Positions 10,667 through 22,325 are shown, counted from the first letter of the stretch. The stretch: 64,000 nucleotides of DNA from Beta vulgaris subsp. vulgaris (GCF_026745355.1 NC_079209.1:12799886-12863885), one strand, 5' to 3'. Program-made: numbers and translations. Notes: generated by a model from the sequence alone, not told the origin.

Positions 10667-11887
10667 GTGGAATACAAGCTGACGGGGGCGCTCCCGACCG
10701 ATCCTATGTCTGCTAAGAAGCTGCGAAAACAGGCAAATTGGTACGTGATGTATCAGAACGAGTTGTACAAGAAATCATTTAGCTTGCCGTTATTAAAATA
10801 TGCAACGGCTGCTGAGGCCGTGAAAATAATGGAAGAGATACATGAAGGAATTTGTGGAAACCACATTGGGGGAAAAGCACTAGCCCTGAAGGCGCTGAGA
10901 GTTGGGTTCTATTGGCCTAGCATGCCAGCAGATGCACAGAGCTATGTGAAGAAGTGTGATAAGTGCCAGAAATTTGCTCCCGTGATAAATAGACCTGCAA
11001 ATGACTTACAGCCAATTCTATGCCCAATACCGTTCGCTCAATGGGGAATGGATATCTTGGGGCCATTCACCACTGCGACGGGAGGCAGACGCTTCCTTAT
11101 CATGGGACTTGACTATTTTACAAAATGGATAGAAGCAGAGCCGACAGCAAAGATAAAGGCAAACCAGATAAAGAAATTTATCTGGCAGAACATCATGACT
11201 AGATTTGGCATCCCGACAACAATCATTTTCGATCACGGGGTTTATTTTGACTGTCGGCCCATCCAAGCTTTTCTCACGGACTTCTGGGTTAAGTTCGCCT
11301 ATTCAGCAGTATGTCATCCACAGAGTAACGGCCAAGCAGAGGCCGCTAACAAACATAGTCTAAATGCTCTGAAGAAGAAATTGGATGAGTTCAAGGGGAA
11401 AGGGGCCGAGATGGTGCCGGCCGTCTTGTGGGCAAACAGAAAAATAGAAAAAGAAGCAACAGGGGAAGGCCCTTTCAGGTTGGCCTTTGGTATAGAAGAA
11501 GTGTTGCTAGTGGAAGTAGGGTTACCCACTTATCGGATTGAACATCAAATCCTAGAAAAGAATGATTAAGCATTGAAGGAAAATTTAGACTTCTTGCCCG
11601 AGGTAAGATTGAGGGCAGAGCTAAGGGCAGCAGTGTACAAGGACAGGATTAGCAAAGCATATATTAAAAGGGTCCTGGAAAGGCCGCTAACGGAAGGTGA
11701 CCTAGTCTTACGAAGAACAGCCGCCACCGGTAAAGCGCATGCTGAGGGAAAGTTAACCGCAAACTGGGAAGGACCATATATTGTTGCTCGGAAGATCGGT
11801 CCCGGCTCCTTTATCCTCAAAGGAATGGATGGAAAAGAGCTTAGAAACTGCTAGAATGCTGATATTCTGAAGAAGTATTATGTTTAA
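10667..11887 (+). pseudogene. Tat-1 integrase
   Basis: The N-terminal zinc-binding HHCC module is seen as IHEGICGNHIGGKALALKA and YVKKCDKCQKF (10835-10975). The catalytic core has WGMDILGPF, IIFDHGVYFD and GQAEAANK, giving D, D and E at about 11050-11345. The C-terminal DNA-binding part has GDLVLRRTA and NWEGPYIVARKIGPGSF. Two stops break it: TAA at 11567 and a TAG at 11852, where Tat elements normally have Trp (RTWNAD). The true end is likely 11887. It would insert the DNA copy into chromosomes. Confidence 0.82.
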
Positions 11888-12027
11888 TTAGGCAGAATGA
11901 AATGGGCCGTGAGCCTCTGTTAAAATTACATAAATAATATAACCTTTGCCAACGTTTCGCGAAAAACCTCTCTTTATTTTTGTATGTTGTTTAACAGCGG
12001 CCAAATAACAGGCTCAAAAACGATTAA
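11888..12027 (+). other. spacer between integrase stop and tandem repeat
   Basis: No gene or motif recognised; it separates the sense pol end from the repeat block. Confidence 0.4.
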
Positions 12028-12274
12028 GGCCATATGACAGGTCCACAAACGCAAAGCCATATGACAGGCATCATTGAGCTAAGCAGCCATATAACATGCT
12101 AATAGAGCTAGCAGCCATATAACAGGCAAAATAAAAGCTAGCAGCCATATAACAGCAAAATAAAAACTAGCAGCCATATAACAGGCAAAATAAAAGCTAG
12201 CGGCCATATAACAGGCAAATAGAGTTAGCAGCCATATAATAGGCAAAATAAAGCTAGCGGCCATATGACAGGCC
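12028..12274. repeat. nine-copy degenerate tandem repeat, unit about 29 bp
   Basis: The core AGCCATATAACAGGC recurs nine times with variants (AGCCATATGACAGG, GGCCATATAACAGG), joined by AAAATAAAAGCTAGC. Units differ by a few bases and by linker length. The block lies exactly between the end of sense pol and the end of the antisense gene. Short satellites in this position are known in Tat elements. Confidence 0.8.
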
Positions 12275-13109
12275 TTGGATAATAGAGGTTGCGAGCAGTA
12301 AATGTTCTAAGGCAATCATTGTTGACGGAGAACCCCAATTCAAAAGTAAAAAGTGAATCATAAATTACTGGCATGGCGGCCAACTACAAACAAAAATAGG
12401 GAGCCACTCAAAACAAGGCACTTATGAATTCAATATCAATATTCAAGTTAAAATGTTTAAATGCCATCGAAAGGCTGAAAACTAAAAGCAGCTATTATAA
12501 ACTATTGGAAGCTATAGAAGATGTTGAAGATGACCGCCAAAGTTTTCAGGAAGGAGGCACCCCATCTTCAGCAACCGGCAGGAAGTTGGCGAAAACCTCC
12601 TCGGAATAGATGAAAGGTTCATCCGCTAAGGGACGCAGATGATCACCTTCGACAAAAGCGGTCTCCATTTGCTCCCACTAAAAATCCGGATGGGAATGGC
12701 AGACACATCTCTTGGCGGCCACCCATCCGCCATCGTACCGTTCGCCTAGAAGCCCGATAAATTCCTCGGACTTCTTGAAATCGGCCAAAGCAGTGCGGCC
12801 GACTTCAGCCTTGGCATCTTCTAGAATAGCAGTCATCTCGTCCCTCGCCGTCTTGAGGGCAAGCTCGAAGTCCTGGTTCTTGGTCTTGACGTCCTCAAGC
12901 TCTTTGGCTTTCAGGCGTAGCTCCGCCAGCTCCTTGTCGGCCTCCGCCTTGGCCGTCTTCTCAGTCTTCAGATCAGCTCGCAGCTGAGTGACTTGAGATA
13001 GAGCGCCATCCCGGACAGCCTCCAAGCCCTTAATGACCACGTGGGCATTCTTGGCTACACGCTGATACTCAATATATTGAGTTATCAACTCCAAAGCAGA
13101 GTTGCCAGC

Positions 13110-13181
13110 CTACAAAATAAGGGGAAAGAAAAGGTAAAAAAAAAAAAAAAAGAAGAAGAAAAGGGCGAAAGAGATGCTTAC
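13110..13181 (-). other. spliceosomal intron in the Tat-1 antisense gene (72 bp)
   Basis: On the minus strand the intron has donor GTGGTAAGCATC and acceptor TTATTTTGTAGGCTGG, with a long T tract before the AG. Removing it joins LAHDLAV to AGNSALELITQYIEY in one frame. Canonical GT-AG ends and the frame match make it convincing. Confidence 0.75.
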
Positions 13182-13987
13182 CACAGCAAGGTCGTGAGCT
13201 AGCTGAGCAGCAGGTGCCACCAACTTTTCCGCAGGCCGGTCAATTAGCAATTGGAGCCCTTTCAGAAGACGGTACCCCAGAGTGCCGCATTCGCGGGTAT
13301 GTCCGTGAAGAGAGACTCATCCTCCCTCACATCCAAAGCTGGCCTAAATTGTTGGCCAGGAGTCGTTGGAGGGTGAGAGAGAGCGGCCTTGACATAGGCA
13401 TAAAGGGGGACATCATTCGTCTCTACCCACTCTTGGGCCCGGGAATAAATTCCCTGGACCAAGGTCCGAGAGGAAACTCGGAACACTGAGAATTTCATAG
13501 ATTCTCTGGCGTGTAGAAGAGCCAGACCCCAATGCCGTCCCCATACTGTTGGGATGAGGTGGAGACGACCGGCGGGCTTCCAGAGCCGATTCCTGGACAC
13601 GAGAGGCTAAGGCATTCTGAACGTCGTTAGCGGCCACCTCCATGGAGTCAACCTCCACAAATTGACGTTTCTAGGGGCCCTCAGCTTGAGGCTCCCGGGG
13701 ACGCTTGCGGTACATGCTAACGCTACCCCTGTTGATGGGGACTTGGACGGTAGAACGAGATGGAATGTGCTCCCCCCGGTCGGGATCCCAAACTTGAATT
13801 CGCTCGGCACGGCGAGCCGTCCTCCCAGCCGTATGAGCCCCGCGACCGGCATTCCGGTCAGCGCCTCGCGGACCTCCAGTCAGTCCGTGGACGGTGTCAT
13901 AGTCGAACACAGGCTCTTCAGGAGTCTTAGACATCGGACGCAACTGCTCATCTAATCCCAACTCCTCCAGGTCCAAGCTGACTTCAC

Positions 13988-14099
13988 CTAAAAAGAAATT
14001 AAGTAAAGTGATAATTATGTCAGCAAATAGCAGGGAAGCAAGAAAAGAAAAATGAAAAATTCCAAAGGACCGTGTCGGACCAAGAGTCATATTACACAC
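13988..14099 (-). other. probable second intron of the Tat-1 antisense gene
   Basis: Minus strand: donor region CAGAAGGTGTGTAATATG and acceptor TAATTTCTTTTTAGGTGAAG. The 112-bp form would shift the frame; using the GT at 14095 gives 108 bp and keeps it. The text between is Phe/Leu-rich and unlike the flanks, as expected of intron sequence. Confidence 0.5.
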
Positions 14100-14901
14100 C
14101 TTCTGGGTGAGTCCGGCATAGAAAAAGAGCGGACAAAGGATCATAGCCAAGAATGTACTTGGCATGAGGAAGCCAAGTGCAAGGGACTCGCGCCTCGGTC
14201 TTGCGCCCTCGACGGCCGCTTCCTCCGACTCAAAGTAATCAAAGGCTTCCTGCTCAGCCTCGGACAGATCATAGGAGGGCACATCTTCCATCTTGGAGTA
14301 AGGTTGGTAAAATGCCGCTGGAGAGGAAAGTTGTCCGGGACCGTGAGCTAATAGAAGGCTCCCTGCCAACCTTTTAGGCCACTCATCTTCGGATAAACGG
14401 TCATTTTGTCCTTGACCGTCATCAGGGACCACCAACCCTTCTCGGCAGAGCCGTTCCGTCTCAGCTAGTGAAGACGCCGGAAGAGGTTAAGAGTCTCGGG
14501 AAAGCCTAAATAACGGCAAACCCAGACGTAGGCAATGATATTGCTCACCGCCAAGGGAGTGAGTTGAGCAAGACAAACGTTGAAGGCCTGCAGAATCTTT
14601 ACTAAGACCAAATGCAATCCAAATTCCAAGTGATGGGCATACACAGCCACATGCCCTGCCGGACAGTCGATTATTGTCGATCCTACGACCGGGATCACCA
14701 AATTATACTCGGGTGGAAATCCATATAACTTCTAGGCCACCTCACAGTAAGTTAGCTCCAAAGCAGCCGCCCGCCAGCCTTTGCAGATGACAACATTCTT
14801 AGGACCAGAGCTATAGTCTATGGGCAACCATATTCCGGAATGAAGAAAGTCATCACGGTCCGGAATAGGTTTTGGACGAGAGGAAAAAGGCATACTAAAA
14901 C

Positions 14902-17900
14902 TGTAACTGCCCGCACTTCCGAGCTGCTAGCTAATCACACTTAAGATACGCTAATTACAATTAACGTTTATTAACCTCGAATTATCTTCACTTGCAGCGG
15001 AAAAATAACCTATAAACGATCCTGGGAGCTGTGGGTTATGGGCCCACAACAGTCATCCTCAAAAACCACATAACATATTACATAATACTTTGCTCGACTT
15101 CCAAAGCAATATAATAATTTATTCACAATTAAGGATATATAATCCTAAATACAACCTCTGAACCATTACATCTAATTATAACTTGATAACTAATTCTTCC
15201 TTTTACTCCATTCCGCTTTCCACATTCGAACCTGCAAGATCACTAACAATGAACTCTGCCCCCACCAGGACAGGTTCCAAGAACAAAATCAGGAAAACTG
15301 AGTACACACTGTCCAACCAGAACATCTTTTCAGTGGCTTGAAAACGTATTTATAGATGTAAGCTTATCTTATGAAACAATTGAAATCAAGATTTTACGAT
15401 ACATTAGTAATCAAAATACATCGAAATCATAAATTAGAAAGTATATAATAGATATTTGAACACAGTTTGTAATGCTACTTCCATAGAGCTAATACGATCT
15501 TCCAAAGTCAACCCTAACATACTTTACGTTAATAAATCCCTCCCTCTTCTGTGGATCATACACAAAACATTTATTCCATAAGATCCAAAAACCTTTAATT
15601 CATATGCATATCATAGTTAACTCCTGCATAGATTCCTAACAAGTTCCTTGATAATCATTTCCAGAATCGGCGCATGAACTCTATAACTTGGTGAGTAAAA
15701 CATCATTTCAGAAAACTAAAGTTTGAAATATCTTTCCACAAAACCATTCGAATACTCAAATACATATCCTATTTTTCTTTCAATATTATACTGGGAAGAG
15801 AACACGAATAGAGTTGCCTTACAGGCAAATTCTCTAAGCTTTTTACAAGGGACGTCTCCCTCTTCCATTTTGTACTGCTTGCAAGACTTTTAGGTCATGA
15901 CCCCACATAAGGACAATACCGCTCAGAGCAATACCCGCTCCAGAGCAATACCCCTCTAACACATAATGAGCAAACTCGCTCTACGAATGTTGTTCTCACT
16001 GCTTTAGCAGCTTCTTCCCCTCATAAAAACAGAATCAAATATATATTCAATTTTCGAAAATTCAGATTCATAAATCTCAAATTCTCATAAAGAATACTTT
16101 CGGGTATTATATACCCAAATTAAATTGCTTGCATAATATAATCGAGTTTCCAGTAACTTGGTATAAAGCAGCCTTTTATAAAATTCTTGGCTAAATTCCT
16201 TTCAAATACAGACTTTAAAGAAACTATGTTTTAATTCCACAAAGGATTCTCCAAAACAAAACATTGAGTATACAAAGATCATAACTCCAAATTAGAGTTT
16301 CTATTCTATATAAACTTTATATCCAAGACACAAATGTTCTTCATGCAGAATAACCTTTCCATTTAATCTTAGCAACCCATCAAACTCACAACCATCTCCA
16401 ACATATAATTTCTATCTTACAAAATCCATTTTCAAGGATTCGGAATTCTCCAAAGACTACCTTTGAATAATGTGATATATCTTTTAGTCCGTAATTTTTT
16501 CTTCTCCCAAAACACATTCAGAAAGCTTATTATAACTTTACAGATGCATATTAAATTTAAATCCCAATAATTTATTGTCGCCTCCAATAGTATCATAAAT
16601 TCCCAGCGTATAACCAAAGTTTCTTCAAGAAGGTGCTTCTAAATACTATAATTTAATTATAACCTGGACTTCTTCCCCTTGCACACACATAACACGATAT
16701 TTAGTTTATGAACTTAGAAACTCTCATTCCCCAAAGCCGAAGGATAAAATCCTCAAAATTTATATCGGAGAACTCCTTCCTTTGAAGACTTATATTATAG
16801 TCATAATGAGTCGCATCACAAACATCTATCTATAATTTACATACATAATCTAAATTCATAATATCTCTAATAGATATATCGATTATACTTGATATCTTAT
16901 TCTAGAACCAAATCCATTTATAACTTACACGTGCTTGAAATAATTCATACGCCTACTTCAGTGAAAACATAAAACATAACTTATAGCCAATATAACTTAA
17001 CCTGCGATTTAATTCTAACTTTGTCTTAAAACTCATAAACATGTATTTCACAAAGCATATAGTACACAAATCACATTTTTAATACAACATAAGTTTAACT
17101 TATGAAAACATATCAAGATCAACTTATATAGTTTATATGATCAATCGAAATATCAATAATATATTTGGAAAGTGGAAGGACATGTGTGTACCTCTTTCAT
17201 TTCCCCAAAGAACGCTCAATTCCATTATAATCTTCAAGAGTCCAACATCGCTAAATTCTTTATCGATCTCCAACAATCACCTCACAACAATATGAACAAC
17301 AATTAACATCCTTACTACCAAATAGCTAGATAAAGAAGTTAACTTTCTCATACCTTCTAACCTCTTTCATGAACTACCCACGATTCCTTATTTATAAACC
17401 ATTCTACTTATCCAATTCACTATATCAATCTCTAACTCCAATTAACCTCATTCTAATTCACAGATGATACTATCAAACAACATGGCTTATGATAATTTGA
17501 TTTCATAAACTAACTTAAGAAATATAAATACAATTTATAACCTCAATCCAACCCATTAAATAAATAAGAAAGATTTAATCTTTAAGTTGAACAAACTTTT
17601 ATCATATCTGATTTTCGTAACAAGATTAAGAACTAAATTTATTGACAAAACTAATTTATCACTGATATTCAAATTGTTGTTTTCAAAATCTGAAACTAAC
17701 GAGACTAAATTATAAACTCAGCATACTTATACTTGTTCATAATTCGAAGAGATAAAACAAAGGATGATATAACTTCCAATCTTAAGTAAAAATAATTTAC
17801 ATTTGTTTCTCTTATATATCAAAAGAATAAAAAAAAACAAGAACTCAATTTCAGAACTATATTAAAATTGACGATAATTGAAATCAGAAAATTACCGATC

Positions 17901-18655
17901 TCACAGTAGGAATGACAAAACGGTGCAAAATCACCAGTAGAACAACGGCGACGTCACACATGCAGCGGCATCAGCACCGCCTAAACGAATCAGAGGAAAG
18001 AGAAAGAACACTTGACCATAACAATGCTGAAGAGAAGATGAAGCAAAACAGCAACAACAACATACTACAGCAACAGATCAGAGGAGAGAGAAAATTCGCC
18101 AGCAGCATTAACGAAGCAGATGATGCAACAACGGCGGCAGCTCGCCGACGAGGAACATCGAAACAGTAGTAGCACCGAACAGAAGCAGAGGAAAGAGAAA
18201 GACAGAACGGTGGGGAGGCAACCCAACAACAACCGTAACAGCGCCGACACACCGGAGAAACGCCAAGAAAAAAAAAAATTTGGGTAAGAAGGAACCACTG
18301 ATCTGAGATGCGAGAGAAGTGAGAGAGAAAGAAATATTGTGGGCTTTGGGGTTTCATATTCACTGAATTCTCTCAATATCTTTGGGGTCATGTTGTTTGA
18401 GGAATGACAACAAAGGTGTAATGTGGCAATTCCCACTAAAGCCACGTAAAAATGAATTGATGAAATTTTTTATTTATTTATTTATTTTTAGCTCAATTTG
18501 TTCATTTCCATAAAATACACCCACAAAGATCTAATTGTATTTAAAATAATAATTCTCAAATAATAATCCTTTTTTTATTTTACTATTAAAACTTAGTTAA
18601 AGCAATAAACATAATCACTTTATTTAAAACACGCTAAAAAATACGGGCTGTTACA
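14902..18655 (-). repeat. solo LTR of a Ty3/gypsy element (3754 bp) inside Tat-1
   Basis: The sequence starts TGTAACTGCCCG and ends CGGGCTGTTACA, an imperfect 12-bp inverted repeat with TG/CA ends. It is flanked on both sides by AAAAC (14897-14901 and 18656-18660). No gag-pol lies inside, so it is a single LTR left by recombination. Length and termini fit long-LTR chromoviruses of the Del/Tekay type. The orientation is inferred: read on the minus strand the start TGTAACAGCCCG is the usual one, and a T/C-rich leader follows at 18400-18150. ORFs within (17912-18363) are low-complexity and not credible genes. Confidence 0.82.
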
Positions 18656-19629
18656 AAAACTCTCGCCTATAGCAATTTTGTTGGGACGGGAAGCCTGATC
18701 TCGACCAAATGTAGAGGGGGTGGCATCGGTCTCCATGCTGGTGATAGAGTCACTATCAGAACCTAAATCAACAACAAAAGGAGGATGAGAAGGGACCGAC
18801 TCGCGGGCAAGACGGTCAAAAACACTAGCGTCTGTTACAACCCCAGCATCGGCCAAACTTTCTAACCAAGCATGCTCCCTTAAAGGCTCAACATCTAGGC
18901 CGGGAACAGCATCAGGAGGAGGATGTTTAAGGGTCCTGCGGGCTAGAATTTTGTGCCTGAGCTCCTTAAGGGTTTGATTATCACCGCTCATCCTGGCGGT
19001 CAGTAATTGGGTAGTCAAGTTTGCCCGTTCAGGAGTAGAGAGGTCGTGAAGAAATTTCGACCTAAGTTCCCTATTCATGTCGGCTGTAAGAGGAAGATCA
19101 GACAAAAGACGAGTTCTTCCATCCCTAGGGCTAGAAACTGACGAACTTTATTTGTCCGCCATCAAGGGAAGGGGAAGAGGGTTCACTTTCAGTCACAAAA
19201 TTGCTACCTAAAGAGTTTTGGCTATCTGATTGGTCCGACATGATCCCACGGAAGAAAAAATAGCAAGAAACTAACGATTTAAAAGAAAGGGTACCTGAGT
19301 GAGAATTCGCCTGAAAATGTGAAGCTAGAACCTCGAAATATACCCAAGAGTGCTCCACAAACAAGAGTTTCGCCGGAAAAAGTGTTGCAACAGGTTCGAA
19401 GAAACCTCGAAATAAAACCCAGAAGATAAATCGAAAATTGCAAGAATTCCTCCGATGAAAAGGAAGGAAATAAGAAAAAGTAACGTTTTTTAGCAAAACA
19501 GGGGCGAAAGAAGTGTTCTTTAACCACTAAATAACAAGTTTGAGGGTCGCAAGAAAGCAAGGAAACCAGAGAAAGTGTCTGAAGGAAGGAGAAGAAGTTG
19601 GGTAAAAAATGAAAAGAAAAGGGATTTCG

Positions 19630-19639
19630 CTTTTAAATA
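19630..19639 (-). promoter_or_regulatory. TATA-like box upstream of the Tat-1 antisense gene
   Basis: Minus strand TATTTAAAAG, about 390 bp before the antisense ATG, is followed by a pyrimidine-rich leader. A possible leader intron begins at TCAGGTACCC (near 19290). Together they suggest that the antisense gene has its own promoter, apart from the LTR. Confidence 0.35.
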
Positions 19640-19911
19640 TCAGAGTAAGCGGTTGAGATTAAAAAATGCATCAACTGCTCTTGAAGATTAGCGACAAGTG
19701 TCACCCGCATAACATACCCTAATAAAAACAGAGGAAAAAACGAGCGGGATTCCAGAGTTCGTAATGATTACACTTTTCGAAATCAACAACTCACCCCAGG
19801 TCAACACGTGCCAATATCGAAGACCTGACTAAAGGACATGCAAAATTCGCTCACGTCATCAGAGTAAACATCCATGACGGCCACGACCGCCAGAGATGCT
19901 GGCGGGATAGT

Positions 19912-20387
19912 TTTATGGGTAATACCCAAGTGTGCTAACGAACAGGTACAATGGCCGATAGCAGAAGTCTGAGACGTGAGCTCGCAGCAAACAAGTTAAA
20001 TATCCTATACTTAAGGACCGGGACTGCCGTCGCGGCCACGGAAGAAGACAAATCAAAGGGAATCTTCCCTCTGACAGATTCACTACAGCCATACATGTGT
20101 CAAAGGATCACCTATCATGTTAGATGAATAGTACGCCTATAAATAGCTGAGTAGTACTATTCTTGCAGGTATATTCTCTTTCATACTAAAAATAGCTTAT
20201 CTCTCTCTCTAAACTTTCTCTCTCTATATTCCTATCGGGCACTAGCTGACTTGAGCGTTGGAGGGGGTTTCCTCACAACCACCCCGAGGGTAGCTCACGT
20301 TTGTTATCTTGCAGATCACCCCTCATGGATATCCCCTTTTATTGTCGGACACTCCTTGGGTCCGTCACTGTTTCCAATACCGGAACA
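19912..20387 (+). repeat. 3' LTR of Tat-1
   Basis: 476 bp, gapless with the 5' LTR, ending CCGGAACA before the CATGG duplication. About 30 substitutions separate the two LTRs, several clustered (ATCCTAACAG versus ATCATGTTAG). Confidence 0.87.
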
Positions 20388-20392
20388 CATGG

Positions 20393-20594
20393 GAATTAGT
20401 ACATAGGCCTATGGGGTTGAATATTATATGTGGATTTATACTCACAAAAAAAATGATCAAGGTGACCTTCAAAGGCACAAAGCTCGTCTTATTTGTGATG
20501 ACAGGTCTCATGATGTTGGTGTGTATTGTGATGAAACTTATAGTCCAGTTGTTCGTCCGACTACTATCCAGACAGTACTGGCGATAGTTGTGGC
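20393..20594 (+). pseudogene. copia reverse transcriptase N-terminal fragment
   Basis: The frame reads TWELVHRPMG, then MWIYTHKKNDQGDLQRHKAR and ETYSPVVRPTTIQTVLA, the standard opening of copia reverse transcriptase, with frameshifts. It continues the protein interrupted at 5828, which proves the nested order. It ends at the hAT-like terminus at 20595, and the catalytic YVDD part is absent. Confidence 0.8.
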
Positions 20595-21060
20595 TAGAGG
20601 TGGCAATTTGGCGGGTCAAAACGGGACCAGCCCTAAATCGGCCTCACAAGGGCACTAACCGGGACATATTCCTCAAAAAAAAAGGACTGAACCGGCCCGT
20701 AACCAGTGGAGATGGCAGTTTTGGGTGGGTTAGATTGTTGGGGAAAGTAACCGACACAAACCACCCCTTAAACCGGACCGTGAACCGTGATTGACAGCGG
20801 GTTGGATCGTCTGAGAACTGTAGGCTGAATCGCACACATAAACCGGCGCTGGATCGCCCACGAAACTATCGATGAACAGCCTTGTAAACCGTAGCTGAAC
20901 AGAAATCGCCGCAAAATCGTGGATGAGGCGCTCCTGGAACCGCACTCGTAACTGCATTCGAACCTACTCAAAATCGTAGATGAACCGCCCCTTGAATTCT
21001 TACGCGTAAATTGGCCAAACTCCAACAATAGCAGTGTTGCGTTAGTGGTTCCTTGAATTC
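20595..21060. mobile_element. possible hAT-type non-autonomous element, right end not found
   Basis: The left end TAGAGGTGGCAATTTGGCGGG resembles the termini of the hAT-type elements at 26975 and 37256, and it abruptly ends the copia frame. The inside is rich in AACCG and TGAACCG motifs. I could not find the matching right terminus or the 8-bp duplication, so extent and class are uncertain. Confidence 0.3.
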
Positions 21061-21394
21061 GCAGTAGAACTAAAGAAGGGAGGGAAGAAAAATGAAAAAG
21101 GAAAATACAGGAGAGAGAGTGAGAGAAAAGGAGATGTTAAAAGTAAAATGTAAATAAAATATTATTATTTGTATAAACTTTTATGTACAATGTTGTATCC
21201 TCTAGCTTGCTATCAAATCGGAAAAGAAGCAACAATGCTTCACTATTCAATTTTTATCATTTCTATGGTGCAATAGCATGGGTTGCTAGTCATGAATTAG
21301 CTTTCTATCCTTTTCGAGTACTGCATTTGCATTTTTTTTAGCTTTTACTCCCCATTTGATAAGATCAAACGGATCAATTATCATCCATCTACTC
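21061..21394. other. unassigned A/T-rich stretch
   Basis: No coding sequence, repeat or known terminus was recognised between the possible hAT element and the LINE tail. Confidence 0.4.
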
Positions 21395-22262
21395 TTTTTT
21401 TTTGTGGTGAACAATGCAACTAGATTAAGTGATAGAGTTATATAAGGTCTTACAATCCTCAAGATATACTTGCATACAAACTAAGGGGATGGGGAAAAGT
21501 CCTAGTTACAACACTACTAATATCTGAATGTCTACTAGTCTTGGCTAATACATCCGCCACCTTGTTGAGACTTCGACCACAATGTTTAAGCGTGACTCCC
21601 GGGAGCTTGTCTTCAAATTTCTGCATGCACGAATTATACTCAAGTTTTTATCAGTAATATTCACATCAGCGCAAATACAATTTATAGCTCCCATACAATC
21701 CAATAAAATAATCATGTTAGTATAGTGGTTAGTTGTGGCTATATTTAGACCAGTAAATATCGCAAATAATTCGGCTTCTAGAGGGTCGTTGTCAAAGCAA
21801 TGTTTTTCAAACCCGAGAATCCAGTTTCCTTTATAGTCTCTAATCACCCCCCCAATACCTATCGCGTCAAACTTGCTTGAAAAGGATGCATCTACGTGCA
21901 TAGCTAATACATTCTGTAACATGGGAGGAAGAGAAGTCAAGGGGTCATAAGAAGGGTGGTTCGGTTTATTAAGTTGATTAAGAGCATGGGTACGTTTCGC
22001 AGCAAGATTTATTGCAGAGGATATGATACGCTCGCTTTGGGAAGGGTTGGAGTTATTAAAACAACAATCATTCCTACTTTTCCAAGTCTCATGACAAAGG
22101 TAAGGAAAGAAGTCACACCATTCAATTCCCGAAAAACCTTGTGATTTGCGTCGGATGTGAGGCGCCTATTTGCGTCGGACATGGGTCCGACGCCAAAGGC
22201 CTCGACGCAAATAGCCCAGACATGATCTGCGTCGTATGCTGAACGACGCAGATATATTAGCT

Positions 22263-22302
22263 ATTTGCGTCGCACCGTATATATATACGGTGCGACGCAA
22301 AT
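22263..22302. repeat. perfect 40-bp palindrome
   Basis: The left arm ATTTGCGTCGCACCGTATAT is exactly the reverse complement of the right arm. It lies 120 bp inside one end of the CACTA-like element and is built from the same subterminal motif. Both strands could form a 20-bp hairpin without a loop. Confidence 0.95.
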
Positions 22303-22325
22303 GACATTATGTGAACAATAAAAAA

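Larger units (their letters stand above)
12546..19241 (-). pseudogene. antisense gene of Tat-1 (retroelement-associated domain plus coiled coil)
   Basis: Read on the minus strand, coding begins with ATG at 19241 (MSDQSDSQNSLGS). It passes through MSDLPLTADMNRELRSKFLHD, is cut by the solo LTR at 18655/14902, and continues in frame as ESF-SMPFSSRPKPIPDRDDF. Next comes a conserved block (CPAGHVAVYAHHLEFGL, ILQAFNVCLAQLTPLA, YVWVCRYLGFPETLNLFRR), which resembles the plant 'putative gypsy-type transposon' domain. Then follow an Arg/Pro-rich linker, a domain rich in helices (RIYEILSV, QEWVETNDVPLYAYV) and a coiled coil with heptads (LRADLKTEKTAKAEADKEL). It ends at 12546 (EDGVPPS stop). Introns are visible. 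About five frameshifts or stops break it. The function is unknown; sense/antisense pairing or a gag-like role are guesses. Confidence 0.7.
5829..20387 (+). mobile_element. Ty3/gypsy Tat-clade retrotransposon with antisense gene (element Tat-1)
   Basis: The element is bounded by two LTRs of equal length (476 bp) and by the 5-bp target duplication CATGG (5824-5828 and 20388-20392). Order inside: LTR, primer site, gag, protease, reverse transcriptase, RNase H, a second RNase H, integrase, a short tandem repeat, a long antisense gene, LTR. The second RNase H after the usual one is the hallmark of the plant Tat clade. The element is 14.6 kb, of which 3754 bp is a later solo LTR plus its duplication. 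I count about 30 mismatches and no indels between the LTRs (6-7 %), which suggests insertion a few million years ago under usual plant rates. Every gag-pol region has stops or frameshifts. Confidence 0.88.
2850..20594 (+). mobile_element. older Ty1/copia element, split by a 14.6-kb Tat insertion
   Basis: Two separated pieces belong to one element. The left piece (2850-5828) carries gag, protease, integrase and the start of the linker before reverse transcriptase. The right piece (20388-20594) continues the same protein. Across the join the frame reads ...NEYNASIN-type linker, then TWELV, then the RT start, once the Tat element and its CATGG duplication are removed. The gag start is cut by the Sirevirus-like element. 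The 3' end stops at about 20594, where a hAT-like terminus (TAGAGGTGGCAA) begins. No LTR was found for this element, and many stops show it is old and dead. Confidence 0.75.

Noticed and set aside
12079..12264. Minus-strand 61-codon frame with repeated MAASF / CYMAAS text
   Set aside because: It is only the translation of the 29-bp tandem repeat; no start context or homology.
12028..12274. Regularly spaced short repeats, CRISPR-like at first sight
   Set aside because: Plant nuclear context, near-identical linkers instead of unique spacers, and no cas genes; it is a retrotransposon satellite block.
17912..18363. Overlapping ORFs of 85-130 codons inside the solo LTR
   Set aside because: Low-complexity Gln/Asn/Arg or Ser/Phe/Cys text on both strands from an untranslated leader-like region; no motif.
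20309..20658. ORFs of about 75-90 codons with copia-like text starting inside the Tat-1 LTR
   Set aside because: Chance starts in the LTR; the real content is the copia reverse transcriptase piece from 20393.
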